Part shown: piece after piece, positions 46,021 to 54,215 of the stretch
How the letters are laid out: every line of letters begins with the position of its first letter
Numbering within the stretch: position 1 is the stretch's first letter
Assembly: GCA_029867005.1 (NCBI GenBank)
Contig: CP123443.1
Location: forward strand, 186,001 to 250,000
DNA length: 64,000 bases
DNA from: Candidatus Haliotispira prima
GTDB taxonomy: Bacteria; Spirochaetota; Spirochaetia; SP-2023
Direction: 5' to 3'
Program-made: the position numbers and the translations under genes
The notes under the pieces: generated by a model
Database searches by the model: none
What the model was told of the DNA's origin: nothing
Seen by the model: only the letters and a program-made list of their open reading frames with translations

Positions 46021-47297
46021 GGAGTCGCTCCCTGTTCATTTTTATTCTTGACATCTTTGGCATAGTCCACCCACCCGGCTCCCTTTTGAAAGGTAACACC
46101 TGTCTTTGACATTTCCGTTATCCTCTTTGGATTGCTATTATCTGCGATTGCCCTATTTGCATTTTTATAGTCTGCGATTCCTTTCCGCAAAGTCCCGTTT
46201 GTTTTATATCTGTTTCCCCAAAATCCATAGTGACTATATACAGGATTAGCAGAATCCGGGGCAGCCTTGCCATCCTCACCCTTAAGGACATAAAGACCAT
46301 AATTCGATTCAGATTCCTGATTCGCTTCAAACTCTGCAAAGTACCCGCGAGTATCTATGGTAAATAAGTCATCTTTAAATTGCTCTTCTGAGTTCCTCTT
46401 ATCTGAATCACTGCTATCAAATACTATATTAGAGCTTTCATGTGTTTTGATGATCAGGGGAACGGTTAAATCAACCACCGCATCGAGAAAACCCTCGCGT
46501 TTCTCACCGGGAGCCACGGCAACGGCTCTGACCCCCTGTGACCCTTGTGCGTTGGGAGGGTCCTTCTCGTTGAAGATCGCATAGACGGTTCGCTGCCCCT
46601 TATTGGTTAAAGAGCCGGGGCCGCTAGGCGTGTTCTCTGTATCATCCTCCGTTTGGTCTTCGTTGTCAGAGGAGGTCTCTTCTTCCTTTTGTTTGGCCTG
46701 CTCTTCCTTCTGTTTTTTCTCCTGCTTTTTCTCCTGTTCTTCCGCCGTTTGGGGTTTCTCCCCCGCTTGCAGCAGTTTGTCTAATCGGTCGGCGATCTGG
46801 TCCAGGCTCGTTTTGGCATCCGCAGACATACCCACGCCCGGGTTATTCCCGTTCCCTGTCACGGAACCTCCGGAGACGGAACCACCTTTGACTTGCGTAT
46901 CAATTGGGGCCGTGGTGAGGTTTTTAATAATTTCTAACAGGTCTTTTAGCAGGTTGTACAAGTCTTCCTGGTCGCTGTGAATCGAGACTTTGCCGGCCGC
47001 CTCCAGATGGAGGCTGCCGTCGTCTTTGTAATACAGTACTTGGCCGTGCTCACTGTAGAGGGCTACCTCTCCCTGCTCCAGGCCGTGGGGCTCGTTGGCA
47101 ATATAGCCCGGCAGAGCCAGGCTTAGATTCTCGTTCTCGGGGCTGACCACCAGTGAGTGACTTTCCGCGGGAAGGTGGTGTTGCAGGCCGTAGGGCATGA
47201 CCTCCGGAACTTCTGTGGCCGCCTCGCCGTAGCTGACCTGGACGCGCTTTTCGCTCAGGGCCGGCCGACTGACCTGTTGCTCGGTGATGCGGCTCAT
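46017..47297 (-). CDS. Baseplate spike, Mu gp45-like, with long C-terminal extension
   Basis: 426 aa, about twice Mu gp45. Residues 1-110 match the spike (YGLQHHLPAESHSLVVSPEN, GEVALYSEHGQVLYYKDDGS), including the terminal beta-strand part SLHLEAAGKVSIHSD. Residues 110-175 are Gly/Ser rich, residues 180-225 are a charged coil (EEQEKKQEKKQKEEQAKQK), and residues 235-426 are an unrecognised globular-looking domain ending YSHYGFWGNRYKTNG, DYKNANRAI and FQKGAGWVDYAKD. The DNA for that last domain (46020-46460) is clearly more AT-rich than the tail genes around it. A spike-borne effector or altered tip domain is possible; its function is unknown. Confidence 0.82.
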   Translation of the reverse strand: MSRITEQQVSRPALSEKRVQVSYGEAATEVPEVMPYGLQHHLPAESHSLVVSPENENLSLALPGYIANEPHGLEQGEVALYSEHGQVLYYKDDGSLHLEAAGKVSIHSDQEDLYNLLKDLLEIIKNLTTAPIDTQVKGGSVSGGSVTGNGNNPGVGMSADAKTSLDQIADRLDKLLQAGEKPQTAEEQEKKQEKKQKEEQAKQKEEETSSDNEDQTEDDTENTPSGPGSLTNKGQRTVYAIFNEKDPPNAQGSQGVRAVAVAPGEKREGFLDAVVDLTVPLIIKTHESSNIVFDSSDSDKRNSEEQFKDDLFTIDTRGYFAEFEANQESESNYGLYVLKGEDGKAAPDSANPVYSHYGFWGNRYKTNGTLRKGIADYKNANRAIADNSNPKRITEMSKTGVTFQKGAGWVDYAKDVKNKNEQGATP

Positions 47298-48418
47298 TTC
47301 TTTGTTTCCTTCGAATGCTTAGAGAGCTTCCAAGGCATGATCATATTGGGTTCTTTGTCTGTGTCGCCACTGGTACTGTTTGTGGTGATTTGTGCGAACG
47401 CGCTGCGTTCGCTGAGCGATAACTCCGTCCGGTAGCCGCCAAATTTGGACAGGCTGAGGTTCACGGCATGAATGAATAGTTTGTGATCATCCAGCCCCAG
47501 TTTTTCTATGTTCAATTCGAGGTTCGAATTCTCTTTCCAGTATGTCTCCGTCCCGGGGATCTGCCAGCCGGGCAGCACCAGTTGGAGTTTTTGTGACAGA
47601 CCGCGCCGGCGGTTGTGCTCGTTGAGCAGTTGCGTATTGATGCTGTCGATCTGCCGGTCTTGGGACGTGAGTTCCAGAATCCGCCCTTTGCGCACGGCGG
47701 TATCGATCTTCTCGTATTTTTTGCCCCGGGAGACGATGCGGTACAGGTTGTAACGGTCGGAAAAACTTATGGTACCGGAGATTTCGGTCAAATCGTCCAA
47801 GGTCAGGGGGCGGCCCGTGGTCTCGGTTGCCGGGAGTGTGATCAGCAGGGTACCGTAGCCGCGCGAACAAAGTATCGCGCCTTGGGCGCGAACCAGGGCA
47901 TTTAGCTTTCGGTACGGGCTTTGGCCCTGGCCTTCAAACCTTGCGCAGCCCAGAGAAACCGAATTGTTCTTATATATTTCTACCCTATAGCGACGACAAA
48001 CTTCCTGCGCCGTTTCCCAGAGATCCCCCTCGTGCATGTTCCAGCTATCCGTCGAATCAAGCATTTTGGAGACAAAACTGCGCGCTTCGATACTCAGGGA
48101 GAGGGCCGCGTTGCGGCCTCCGGACAGGTTGAACTTTACCCGGTCGACGTAGCCGCTAAAAAGGGGTTCTTCGCTGCCTTTTTCCGTGTGTTTTTGGTCT
48201 TTCCAATAGACTCGGATGATATAACCGGGATGCACCTCCGTCTCATGGGGCACACAGGTGCATTGGAAACCGTAGGCCAGATTGTTCAGGCTGCGCTCGA
48301 TGCGGATACCGTCGATGTGGGTCAGTCGCTTCAGCTCTCGGTCACTTTTTCCTGCGTAAACGGTGAATAAAGGCTCAGACGAAGAATCAGACGAAGATCC
48401 GGACGAAGAATTAGACAT
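47294..48418 (-). CDS. Baseplate hub protein, Mu gp44 (P)-like
   Basis: 374 aa. Hub family features: LTHIDGIRIERSLNNLAYGF, PGYIIRVYWKDQ, LFSGYVDRVKFNLSG, ALVRAQGAILCSRGYGTLLI. A Ser-rich N-terminus (NSSSGSSSDSSSE) is unusual. Forms the central hub over the spike. Overlaps gpN-like by eight bases and gp45-like by four, so translation is coupled. Confidence 0.88.
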   Translation of the reverse strand: MSNSSSGSSSDSSSEPLFTVYAGKSDRELKRLTHIDGIRIERSLNNLAYGFQCTCVPHETEVHPGYIIRVYWKDQKHTEKGSEEPLFSGYVDRVKFNLSGGRNAALSLSIEARSFVSKMLDSTDSWNMHEGDLWETAQEVCRRYRVEIYKNNSVSLGCARFEGQGQSPYRKLNALVRAQGAILCSRGYGTLLITLPATETTGRPLTLDDLTEISGTISFSDRYNLYRIVSRGKKYEKIDTAVRKGRILELTSQDRQIDSINTQLLNEHNRRRGLSQKLQLVLPGWQIPGTETYWKENSNLELNIEKLGLDDHKLFIHAVNLSLSKFGGYRTELSLSERSAFAQITTNSTSGDTDKEPNMIMPWKLSKHSKETKK

Positions 48419-49643
48419 AAGTCAGTTCTCCGGGGAAAAACGGATTCGGCAGGAGGCCCACGGCCTTTCCGCCCAGCCGGTGCAGAGCGGCCGGCACCGG
48501 TTCTCCTGTTGGCAGGCGATGCTCCTTGGGTAACTTCGCAGTAAGTCGGGACATTTCGGACTGAAAGCTTTGCTCCAGTCCGATCAGGTTTTCGTACAAA
48601 GGATAGCTGACTTTCGGTTTCAGCTTATCCATAAGGCCCAGAATATCTTTCTGTAACCGTTCGGCCTGTTCTCGGCTTTCGTACGGGGCTTTGGCCGCCG
48701 GCAGGAGGCCGGCCGCAAGGCCGGCGGCCACGGTCTGCAACTGCATTGCGTATTGTTGCGGCATTTTGTCCTTTGCCAAGTCCTCCAAACGCGAAAAACT
48801 CTGCCGCACCATGGTCACAGACCGGTCCAGAGACCCGAGCATTTTCTCGGGGACGGCAAGGAGTGTTTTACTTATGCCGCCCGTCATATTCATGATAAAT
48901 GTACTGATTTCAAAGGGAGTCATGGCAAGGTCACTCAGCTCGTCGAAGCTGCCTGCCAGATCGTCGAGTACCGCTTGGGGGGCCTGAATGAACGTGTAGA
49001 GGGCCTGAAGGGGGGCCTTTAGTTCTACCAATTCCTTGTGCAACTGAGCAGTCCCGAGCAGTTCTCCGCTCTGAATTTTATTCATCAATTTTGCAGCCTC
49101 TTCGGGCTTCAGTTCTGCGAATGTCTTGCGCAACCGGGAAGTTCCGAGGAGTTCCCCGCTCTGCGTCTTATTCATCAGTCTTGCAGATTCTTCGGCCATT
49201 TTCTCGCCGAAATCCCGGGACTCTTCCTCCAGGTTGGCCACCGCCGGACTGCCCAGCTCTTCGCGCTCATCAGCGCGGAGGAAAGTGATGTTAAAAGAGA
49301 CAAAGAACAGGCCCTCGTCGAAGCTTTGCTGCTCTTCTACGTTTTGCACGTATACCTTTAATTCACCGTAAGACGGATGGACCAAGGCACCGGGGCCGGG
49401 CTTGTCCAGCTCGGCCCGCAGACAGGCCGCGTCTTCGTAAGCCTTGTCGCCCGAGACAAAACCCTGCACGCTGATGCTTTCGCTCGCGAGACCCAAGTCG
49501 TCTTTGTAGCTGTGCTCGGCATATGGGCTTTGATATTGAATGATCGCACGCTGAGCCGTCCTCGTGCTCTGCGGCAGGGAAAACACAACACCGTTATAGG
49601 TGGCTTTTAGAAATTCGGGGAGTTTCATTGTTGGGGAACTCAT
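48411..49643 (-). CDS. Mu gpN (gp43)-like tail/DNA circulation protein
   Basis: 410 aa from ATG 49643, which follows GAGG and the tape-measure stop (TGATATG); the longer frame to 49709 overlaps the tape measure without support. N-terminal DNA_circ_N domain: LPEFLKATYNGVVFSLPQST, DLGLASESISVQGFVSG, GALVHPSYGELKVYVQ, and GLFFVSFNITFLRAD. The middle contains two copies of a 30-residue block holding LMNK.QSGELLGT (about residues 160-220). The C-terminal region is helical. A tail distal component needed for Mu baseplate assembly. Confidence 0.85.
   Translation of the reverse strand: MSSPTMKLPEFLKATYNGVVFSLPQSTRTAQRAIIQYQSPYAEHSYKDDLGLASESISVQGFVSGDKAYEDAACLRAELDKPGPGALVHPSYGELKVYVQNVEEQQSFDEGLFFVSFNITFLRADEREELGSPAVANLEEESRDFGEKMAEESARLMNKTQSGELLGTSRLRKTFAELKPEEAAKLMNKIQSGELLGTAQLHKELVELKAPLQALYTFIQAPQAVLDDLAGSFDELSDLAMTPFEISTFIMNMTGGISKTLLAVPEKMLGSLDRSVTMVRQSFSRLEDLAKDKMPQQYAMQLQTVAAGLAAGLLPAAKAPYESREQAERLQKDILGLMDKLKPKVSYPLYENLIGLEQSFQSEMSRLTAKLPKEHRLPTGEPVPAALHRLGGKAVGLLPNPFFPGELTYV
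49030..49200 (-). repeat. 90-bp internal duplication in the gpN-like gene
   Basis: Two adjacent copies coding LMNKTQSGELLGTSRLRK and LMNKIQSGELLGTAQLHK, spaced 30 codons. The DNA copies are recognisably similar. Probably alters a helical linker. Confidence 0.65.
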
Positions 49644-49644
49644 A

Positions 49645-51423
49645 TCAGCCTCCGGTCTCAAGTGCCAACGGCGCTCTTTCCAGTGTGTGGAGAATTGCCA
49701 TCGAGACATTTTTCAGCCCGATGATTTCGGTATAGATATTCCGGTTTATTTGCAGATATTCTTTGTTTTGGGCTTCGTTTCCTTTGCCTTGTTCATAGTT
49801 GCCCTTGTTATAATTGGCCAGCGTTGGGGGCATGTTCCTGTGGTTGAAGGGTGCCGGCGGCAGCGTCGAGTAGGGATTTACCGGCCCGCTGATGTTGATC
49901 GGGCCATGCCCGTCCATTTGCAGATGTTTTTTGCTGCCCGGTTCCGGTTTCAACAGATAGGGACCGGCCGTTGTGGGGAGCGTGTTTGGCCCTGCCGGGT
50001 TGCCATCTTCTTGCTCAATGATCTTGGCAGGGACCCTCTTGCTCTCTTGCGGAGATTCTTCGTTGCCCGGTTTCGCTTTCCACCTGTTCCAATCGGCCAG
50101 CATTGTAGTGATGTACTTGCCGATATGGACATCATCGCCTTGTGCGAGAAGCTTACCGACATCCGCCATTATAAGTCGCTCTACTCCCCTGTAAGCATTG
50201 GAATCCAGATAGTCTTCGGGAAGGCTGGCTCGTACCATATCCAAAATAGGGTCCTGTATTGCGAAGCTCTTTTGCCCTCCTTCGGTCTTTGTAAAGATTT
50301 TGGGTTGGAAGTGCTTGCTTAAGACAGGGTCCTCATGGATTTGCCGGGAGAAATCCAGCAATTGTTTGCCCATGATCTCCGGCGTTTCGCTATTCTCACC
50401 GGTCCACTCTTTCAGCTCTTTCTTGATAGCCTCGATCCGTGCTGTCTGTACCGAAGGTATTGGATCAGAAGTTTCATTAATTAGGCTTTGAATGGTAGCC
50501 AAAGAATTATCCTGAGGCTCCGGGTTGCCTCCCGTCCACACATCGTTATAGAGTTTCACCCCTGTATTTCTGGCATCGTATAAATTCTGTTGGCGTAGAT
50601 GGTCTATTCGTTGTTCGTTCTCATCACTTTCAACATAATTGGAGATACCCCATGCCAAATCTCCCACGAAAGTCCCTAATGCACCGCCGATCGCCGTACC
50701 GATACCGGGCGCAACCAGGGTGCCAATCAACGTTCCCGCTACGTTGCCAAACGCAGACCAAGTGCTGCGATCGGAAATGTCATTGGAGGCGTTTGGCTGT
50801 CCTGCGGCAGGCAGGCCCATATTTGAGGCCCATTCATTGACAACCAAAACACGCAAGGGCGCGCCCGGGACAACTCCTGTCAATGGTTTGAGCGCGTTGC
50901 TTCGCTGTGTCTGCCGGGCTCTCCGGATTGTATAAGTGCCCGAAGAGCTTAAGCCCGGGCCGCCCTCATAGCCGTCGGCGGTGCCCCCGGAATGTCGGTT
51001 TATGATCTCGTCATTGACAAGCCAAACCGGCAAGGGCCGGCTCCGGTTGATTCCCGCGAATGGATCGGCGGCCGGTACCGGCCGGCTCGGGCCGACCTCA
51101 TAGCTGCCGGCGATAATCCCGGATTCCTGCTGCAGGTTCTGTGCTGCAAAAGTCTTGGACTCCAGGTCCGTGAAGGGCTGTTCAGGGCCCTGGTTTAGAT
51201 TTTGAGTCAGGTTCGGAGTCAGATCTTGGCCAAGATCCGGAGCCAAAGCCTGAGTCAGATCCCGAACCTGCTGTGATACCTGCCCCAAGCTCTGCGAAAG
51301 CTTGGTCAGACTCATGGCTCTGACCAAATCCCGCATCCGGCTGAACTGATCCAGGACACAGTCCAGTTGGGCTTGGATATCACCTTCCAGGTCAATACGG
51401 ACCCCAACATTCACATCGCTCAT
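49645..51423 (-). CDS. Tail tape measure protein (Mu gp42 position)
   Basis: 592 aa. Identified by place between the tail assembly chaperone and gpN. The N-terminus is helical (LDCVLDQFSRMRDLVRAMSL), and it has a Gly/Ala-rich hydrophobic stretch near residues 225-260 (GTLIGTLVAPGIGTAIGGAL) typical of tape measures, with a C-terminal helix LKNVSMAILHTLERAPLAL. Residues 110-210 hold two related blocks ending PLPVWLVNDE and PLRVLVVNEW. Tape length sets tail length in contractile phages; 592 aa would predict a fairly short tail. Its ATG at 51423 lies 100 bases after the chaperone stop, with a hairpin between. Confidence 0.78.
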   Translation of the reverse strand: MSDVNVGVRIDLEGDIQAQLDCVLDQFSRMRDLVRAMSLTKLSQSLGQVSQQVRDLTQALAPDLGQDLTPNLTQNLNQGPEQPFTDLESKTFAAQNLQQESGIIAGSYEVGPSRPVPAADPFAGINRSRPLPVWLVNDEIINRHSGGTADGYEGGPGLSSSGTYTIRRARQTQRSNALKPLTGVVPGAPLRVLVVNEWASNMGLPAAGQPNASNDISDRSTWSAFGNVAGTLIGTLVAPGIGTAIGGALGTFVGDLAWGISNYVESDENEQRIDHLRQQNLYDARNTGVKLYNDVWTGGNPEPQDNSLATIQSLINETSDPIPSVQTARIEAIKKELKEWTGENSETPEIMGKQLLDFSRQIHEDPVLSKHFQPKIFTKTEGGQKSFAIQDPILDMVRASLPEDYLDSNAYRGVERLIMADVGKLLAQGDDVHIGKYITTMLADWNRWKAKPGNEESPQESKRVPAKIIEQEDGNPAGPNTLPTTAGPYLLKPEPGSKKHLQMDGHGPINISGPVNPYSTLPPAPFNHRNMPPTLANYNKGNYEQGKGNEAQNKEYLQINRNIYTEIIGLKNVSMAILHTLERAPLALETGG

Positions 51424-51493
51424 ACTTCGACCTTTTTCCGATCCTTTTTTTGGCCTTTGTTCGGCTCTCGTTCGGGCCTTGCTGTCTCGGTTT

Positions 51494-51520
51494 CCCTTCT
51501 TTCTTCAAGAGAAAGAAGGG
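51494..51520 (-). repeat. 10-bp perfect hairpin before the tape measure gene
   Basis: CCCTTCTTTC and GAAAGAAGGG around a seven-base loop, three bases beyond the stop of the frameshift extension. No T run on the minus strand; may protect mRNA or modulate the tape measure level. Confidence 0.55.
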
Positions 51521-51522
51521 AT

Positions 51523-51717
51523 TCAAGAAGCTCCAAAAGCTCCGAAAGCTAACGGAGCGCGTTCCATTGCCAGCTCATGCCAGCGTTTCAATTCGTCAAG
51601 CTCCATTTCGAGACAACTGTTATAATCCATGCCGCCAAAAATCATCATGATATCCGCGATTAACGGCGTGGGGTCACAGGCTTTTTTGCCTGGAGCTGCT
51701 CCCGTGTAAACAGGCAA
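51523..51717 (-). CDS. Tail assembly chaperone, -1 frameshift extension
   Basis: Second part of the gp41-type chaperone, read only after a -1 shift at the A_AAA_AAG heptamer (51687-51681). The extension reads ACDPTPLIADIMMIFGGMDY and ends AFGAFGAS, about 53 residues beyond the slip site. As an independent gene the frame has only an inefficient start inside the upstream gene. In lambda (G/GT), P2 (E/E') and Mu the two chaperone forms are made this way and bind the tape measure before tube assembly. Confidence 0.8.
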   Translation of the reverse strand: MPVYTGAAPGKKACDPTPLIADIMMIFGGMDYNSCLEMELDELKRWHELAMERAPLAFGAFGAS

Positions 51718-51923
51718 AGCTCGTTGTAATCGGCCAGCTCCAGCTCATCGATCACGCCACAGGGCACCTCTGCGAGGGCCGCAAGCAAGTTGATCTGGTT
51801 GTCTGCGGCGTTTTCTTCTGCCATCAGCAGGCGCATATCCTTGGCCTTCATGGGCCGCAGCGTCAATTCGCTGTACTTCCGTCCGCCCGTTTCGATCGGG
51901 CCGGTCAGTTTAAATGTTTTCAC
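51660..51923 (-). CDS. Tail assembly chaperone (Mu gp41-like, Phage_TAC_7)
   Basis: 87 aa. Begins MKTFKLTGPIETGGRKYSEL, continues LTLRPMKAKDMRLLM, a typical tail assembly chaperone of contractile phages. In-frame A_AAA_AAG near its end allows the -1 product. Start overlaps the upstream fibre-chaperone stop by four bases. The first 14 codons also exist as a fragment at 53446-53490, the scar of a tandem duplication. Confidence 0.85.
   Translation of the reverse strand: MKTFKLTGPIETGGRKYSELTLRPMKAKDMRLLMAEENAADNQINLLAALAEVPCGVIDELELADYNELCLFTREQLQAKKPVTPRR
51681..51687 (-). promoter_or_regulatory. Programmed -1 frameshift site A_AAA_AAG
   Basis: On the minus strand the heptamer AAAAAAG lies with zero-frame codons GCA AAA AAG, the most efficient bacterial slippery arrangement. 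Zero frame ends 8 codons later; the -1 frame continues to 51523. No clear downstream pseudoknot was seen. Confidence 0.85.
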
Positions 51924-52528
51924 GGGTTCGCTCCTTCCGGTATTTCTTTTAGGGTGTTAAGCTGAGCATTCACCAAGTCCAACTGTTCCCGGTATTTGGC
52001 CAGTCGCTCTTTCGCTTGATCAAGGGTCGTTTTGTTTTGGGTCCGCAATTTCGTCAGTTTCCCTTGCATGAGCTTGCGCAGCTTGCGGTTCTGTTTCAGC
52101 ACAGGATCGGAACCGTTGTATACCTTCCGGGCCAGAGTCTCGGCAATCGGCTTCAACATCGTGTCCTCATAGGTTTTGTTGAACTCCACAAAGCGCATTA
52201 AGCGTTCCTGTTTTTTCTCCAGATCGGCAATCTGCTGCTTCTTGTGCTCTTCGGCCTGCTTTTGGGCCTCTCTCTCGGCGGCCGTGGGTAAGGTGCCGCC
52301 CTTCTCGTCCAAACCTTCCGCCTCCAGTTCCTCTGCGGTCTTCAAAGTCCAGTCGGCCTTGTAACAGATCAGCTGATGGTTGAGCGGGATGGCCGCACCG
52401 GAAGGCACTTCCCTCAGCTCGTCCGGAGTGCCATCACAAATGGCGGCAATCTGTTCATCGCTGAGAGGGGTGGCACCACCCCAGTTGGCTACAACTTTGT
52501 CATCTTTAATTGCTATGTAGTATTTCAT
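51920..52528 (-). CDS. Tail fibre assembly/attachment protein, copy 2
   Basis: 202 aa. Starts MKYYIAIKDDKVVANWGG, which resembles the start of phage tail fibre assembly proteins; the rest is a long coiled coil (KQIADLEKKQERLMRFVEF, KLRKLMQGKLTKLRTQNKT). Nearly identical to the protein at 53487-54095; differences cluster in the first 100 residues. Each copy follows a fibre gene, so the pair fibre plus assembly protein is the duplicated unit. Confidence 0.65.
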   Translation of the reverse strand: MKYYIAIKDDKVVANWGGATPLSDEQIAAICDGTPDELREVPSGAAIPLNHQLICYKADWTLKTAEELEAEGLDEKGGTLPTAAEREAQKQAEEHKKQQIADLEKKQERLMRFVEFNKTYEDTMLKPIAETLARKVYNGSDPVLKQNRKLRKLMQGKLTKLRTQNKTTLDQAKERLAKYREQLDLVNAQLNTLKEIPEGANP

Positions 52529-52576
52529 TATTCATTCTCCTCTAATTTTCCACCGCCCGCAAGAATGTGGCGACGG

Positions 52577-53365
52577 CTAAGCCAGCCTTCGCCACATTCT
52601 TGTGCCCAGGGTCTTGGGCCGCACAACTGGTGAACCCCCGTAGATTGGATTACTTCGACTCGCCAAGAACTCAAGAGTCCCCTCTGACCCTCCGGGAGTG
52701 AGATATCCTACTCTCCAGGCATTAGGTCCTCCCCCCCGATGTCGCAGGGCTCCGGAACCACGCCTGGTGCCATTCGCCCCAAGCAACTGAACATGGGTTA
52801 CTCCCGAACCCTCGATCTCGGGCAATCCGTCCTCAACGGTCTCTCCGGCCACGTAGTCGCTGCCTGCCTGCGACAAGAAGTAATTAGCCGGCAGCGGATG
52901 CCAAGTCCCAAACCCCAACAGACTTTCATCCGCCGGATTTAAAGCGTTGTTGTAGTTAATGTAGATACTCCCCACCGGGTACAACTTATTGAAGCTTCTG
53001 TAATCCACCGATTCCCACGGCGCGCCGTTCTGGTTCGGCGCGTTGGTGCCCGTGGCCGTGTGGGTCCGGGCGGCGATGTAGCGGGTGCCGTCCTGCAGCA
53101 CCGTGGCCCCTTCCGGGTAGTCTGTCCCGGACTGCCAGATGCCGGCCGCCCACAGCAGTGCTTTCTTCAATTGGTTTACGTCTGTTGTGGCGTGGCTCGG
53201 ATCCAGTCCCGCAGTCTTAATTGTCTCCTCTATATTGTCTGTCAGCAGATTCAGGTGATCTGCATCGACAACGGAGGCCGGCACTCCGGCCTCCGGGATA
53301 CCATTGGTATATTTTCCATAGTGCAAGCCCAGTCCAGGCTTGTGTGTGGGATATAAAGTACCCAT
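52577..53365 (-). CDS. Tail fibre / receptor-binding protein, copy 2
   Basis: 262 aa. N-terminal 110 residues (MGTLYPTHKPGLGLHYGKYT, VVDADHLNLLTDNIEETIK) nearly match copy 1; they contain one AAGIWQSGTDYPEGATVL block, a carbohydrate-binding-module-like repeat. The middle is different (HVQLLGANGTRRGSGALRHR), and the end returns to a shared form, SNPIYGGSPVVRPKT and MWRRLA. Constant ends with a variable centre fit a receptor-binding protein whose tip has diverged. Confidence 0.72.
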   Translation of the reverse strand: MGTLYPTHKPGLGLHYGKYTNGIPEAGVPASVVDADHLNLLTDNIEETIKTAGLDPSHATTDVNQLKKALLWAAGIWQSGTDYPEGATVLQDGTRYIAARTHTATGTNAPNQNGAPWESVDYRSFNKLYPVGSIYINYNNALNPADESLLGFGTWHPLPANYFLSQAGSDYVAGETVEDGLPEIEGSGVTHVQLLGANGTRRGSGALRHRGGGPNAWRVGYLTPGGSEGTLEFLASRSNPIYGGSPVVRPKTLGTRMWRRLA

Positions 53366-53486
53366 AGAGGCTCTCCTTCAACTAAAAATCACCTGATGTC
53401 GATGGCTCAAAGACAAAGCCCGAAATCTCACTGGCTTTGGTACTTCCGTCCGCCCGTTTCAATGGGGCCGGTCAGTTTGAATGTTG
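53366..53486 (-). other. Duplication junction scar
   Basis: Contains the last codons of the tail tube gene (copy of 55237-55295, slightly diverged) joined at GTACTTCCG (53440-53448) to the first codons of the tail assembly chaperone gene. Neither fragment is functional; it marks the border of the tandem duplication. Confidence 0.85.
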
Positions 53487-54095
53487 TCACGGGTTCGCTG
53501 TCTCCGGCATTTCTTTTAGGGTGTTAAGCTGAGCATCCACCAAGTCCAACTGTTCCCGGTATTTGGCCAGCCGTTCCTTCGCTTGATCGAGGGTCGTTTT
53601 GTTTTGGGCCCGCAGCTTGGTCAGTTTCCCTTGCATGAGCTTGCGCAGCTTGCGGTTCTGTTTGAGCACAGGGTCGGAACCATTGTAGACCTTCCGGGCC
53701 AGAGTCTCGGCAATCGGCTTCAACATCGTGTCCTCATAGGTTTTGTTGAACTCCACAAAGCGCATTAAGCGTTCCTGTTTTTTTTCCAGATCGGCAATCT
53801 GCTGCTTCCTGTACTCTTCGGCCTGCTTTTCGGCCTCTCGCTCGGCGGCCGTGGGTAACGTACTGCCATTCTCGTCCAGACCTTCGGCTTCCAATTCTTC
53901 TGCGGTCTTCAAGGTCCAGTCGGTCTTGTAACAGACCAACGGATGGTCGAGCGGGATGGCCGCCCCGGAAGGTACTTCCCGCAGCTCGTCCGGCATCCCC
54001 TCGCAAATGGCGGAGATCTGTTCATCGCTGAGAGGGGTGGCACCACCCCAGTTGGCCACAACTTTGTCGCCTTTAATTCCAATGTAATATTTCAT
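53487..54095 (-). CDS. Tail fibre assembly/attachment protein, copy 1
   Basis: 202 aa, about nine of ten residues the same as the copy at 51920-52528; MKYYIGIKGDKVVANWGG at the start and KQIADLEKKQERLMRFVEF in the coiled coil. Follows fibre copy 1 by 120 bases. Role inferred from position and the N-terminal likeness to fibre assembly proteins. Confidence 0.65.
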   Translation of the reverse strand: MKYYIGIKGDKVVANWGGATPLSDEQISAICEGMPDELREVPSGAAIPLDHPLVCYKTDWTLKTAEELEAEGLDENGSTLPTAAEREAEKQAEEYRKQQIADLEKKQERLMRFVEFNKTYEDTMLKPIAETLARKVYNGSDPVLKQNRKLRKLMQGKLTKLRAQNKTTLDQAKERLAKYREQLDLVDAQLNTLKEMPETANP

Positions 54096-54215
54096 CTTTT
54101 TTTTCCTCTAATTCCCCTCTCTTGGAGTGGGCAGGGGGTGGTTAATTCCCCTCCTAGCTTCGGCTTCGCTCAGCAAATGTTGGAGAGGGTAGGGGATAGC
54201 TGAGTGGAATCGGAG

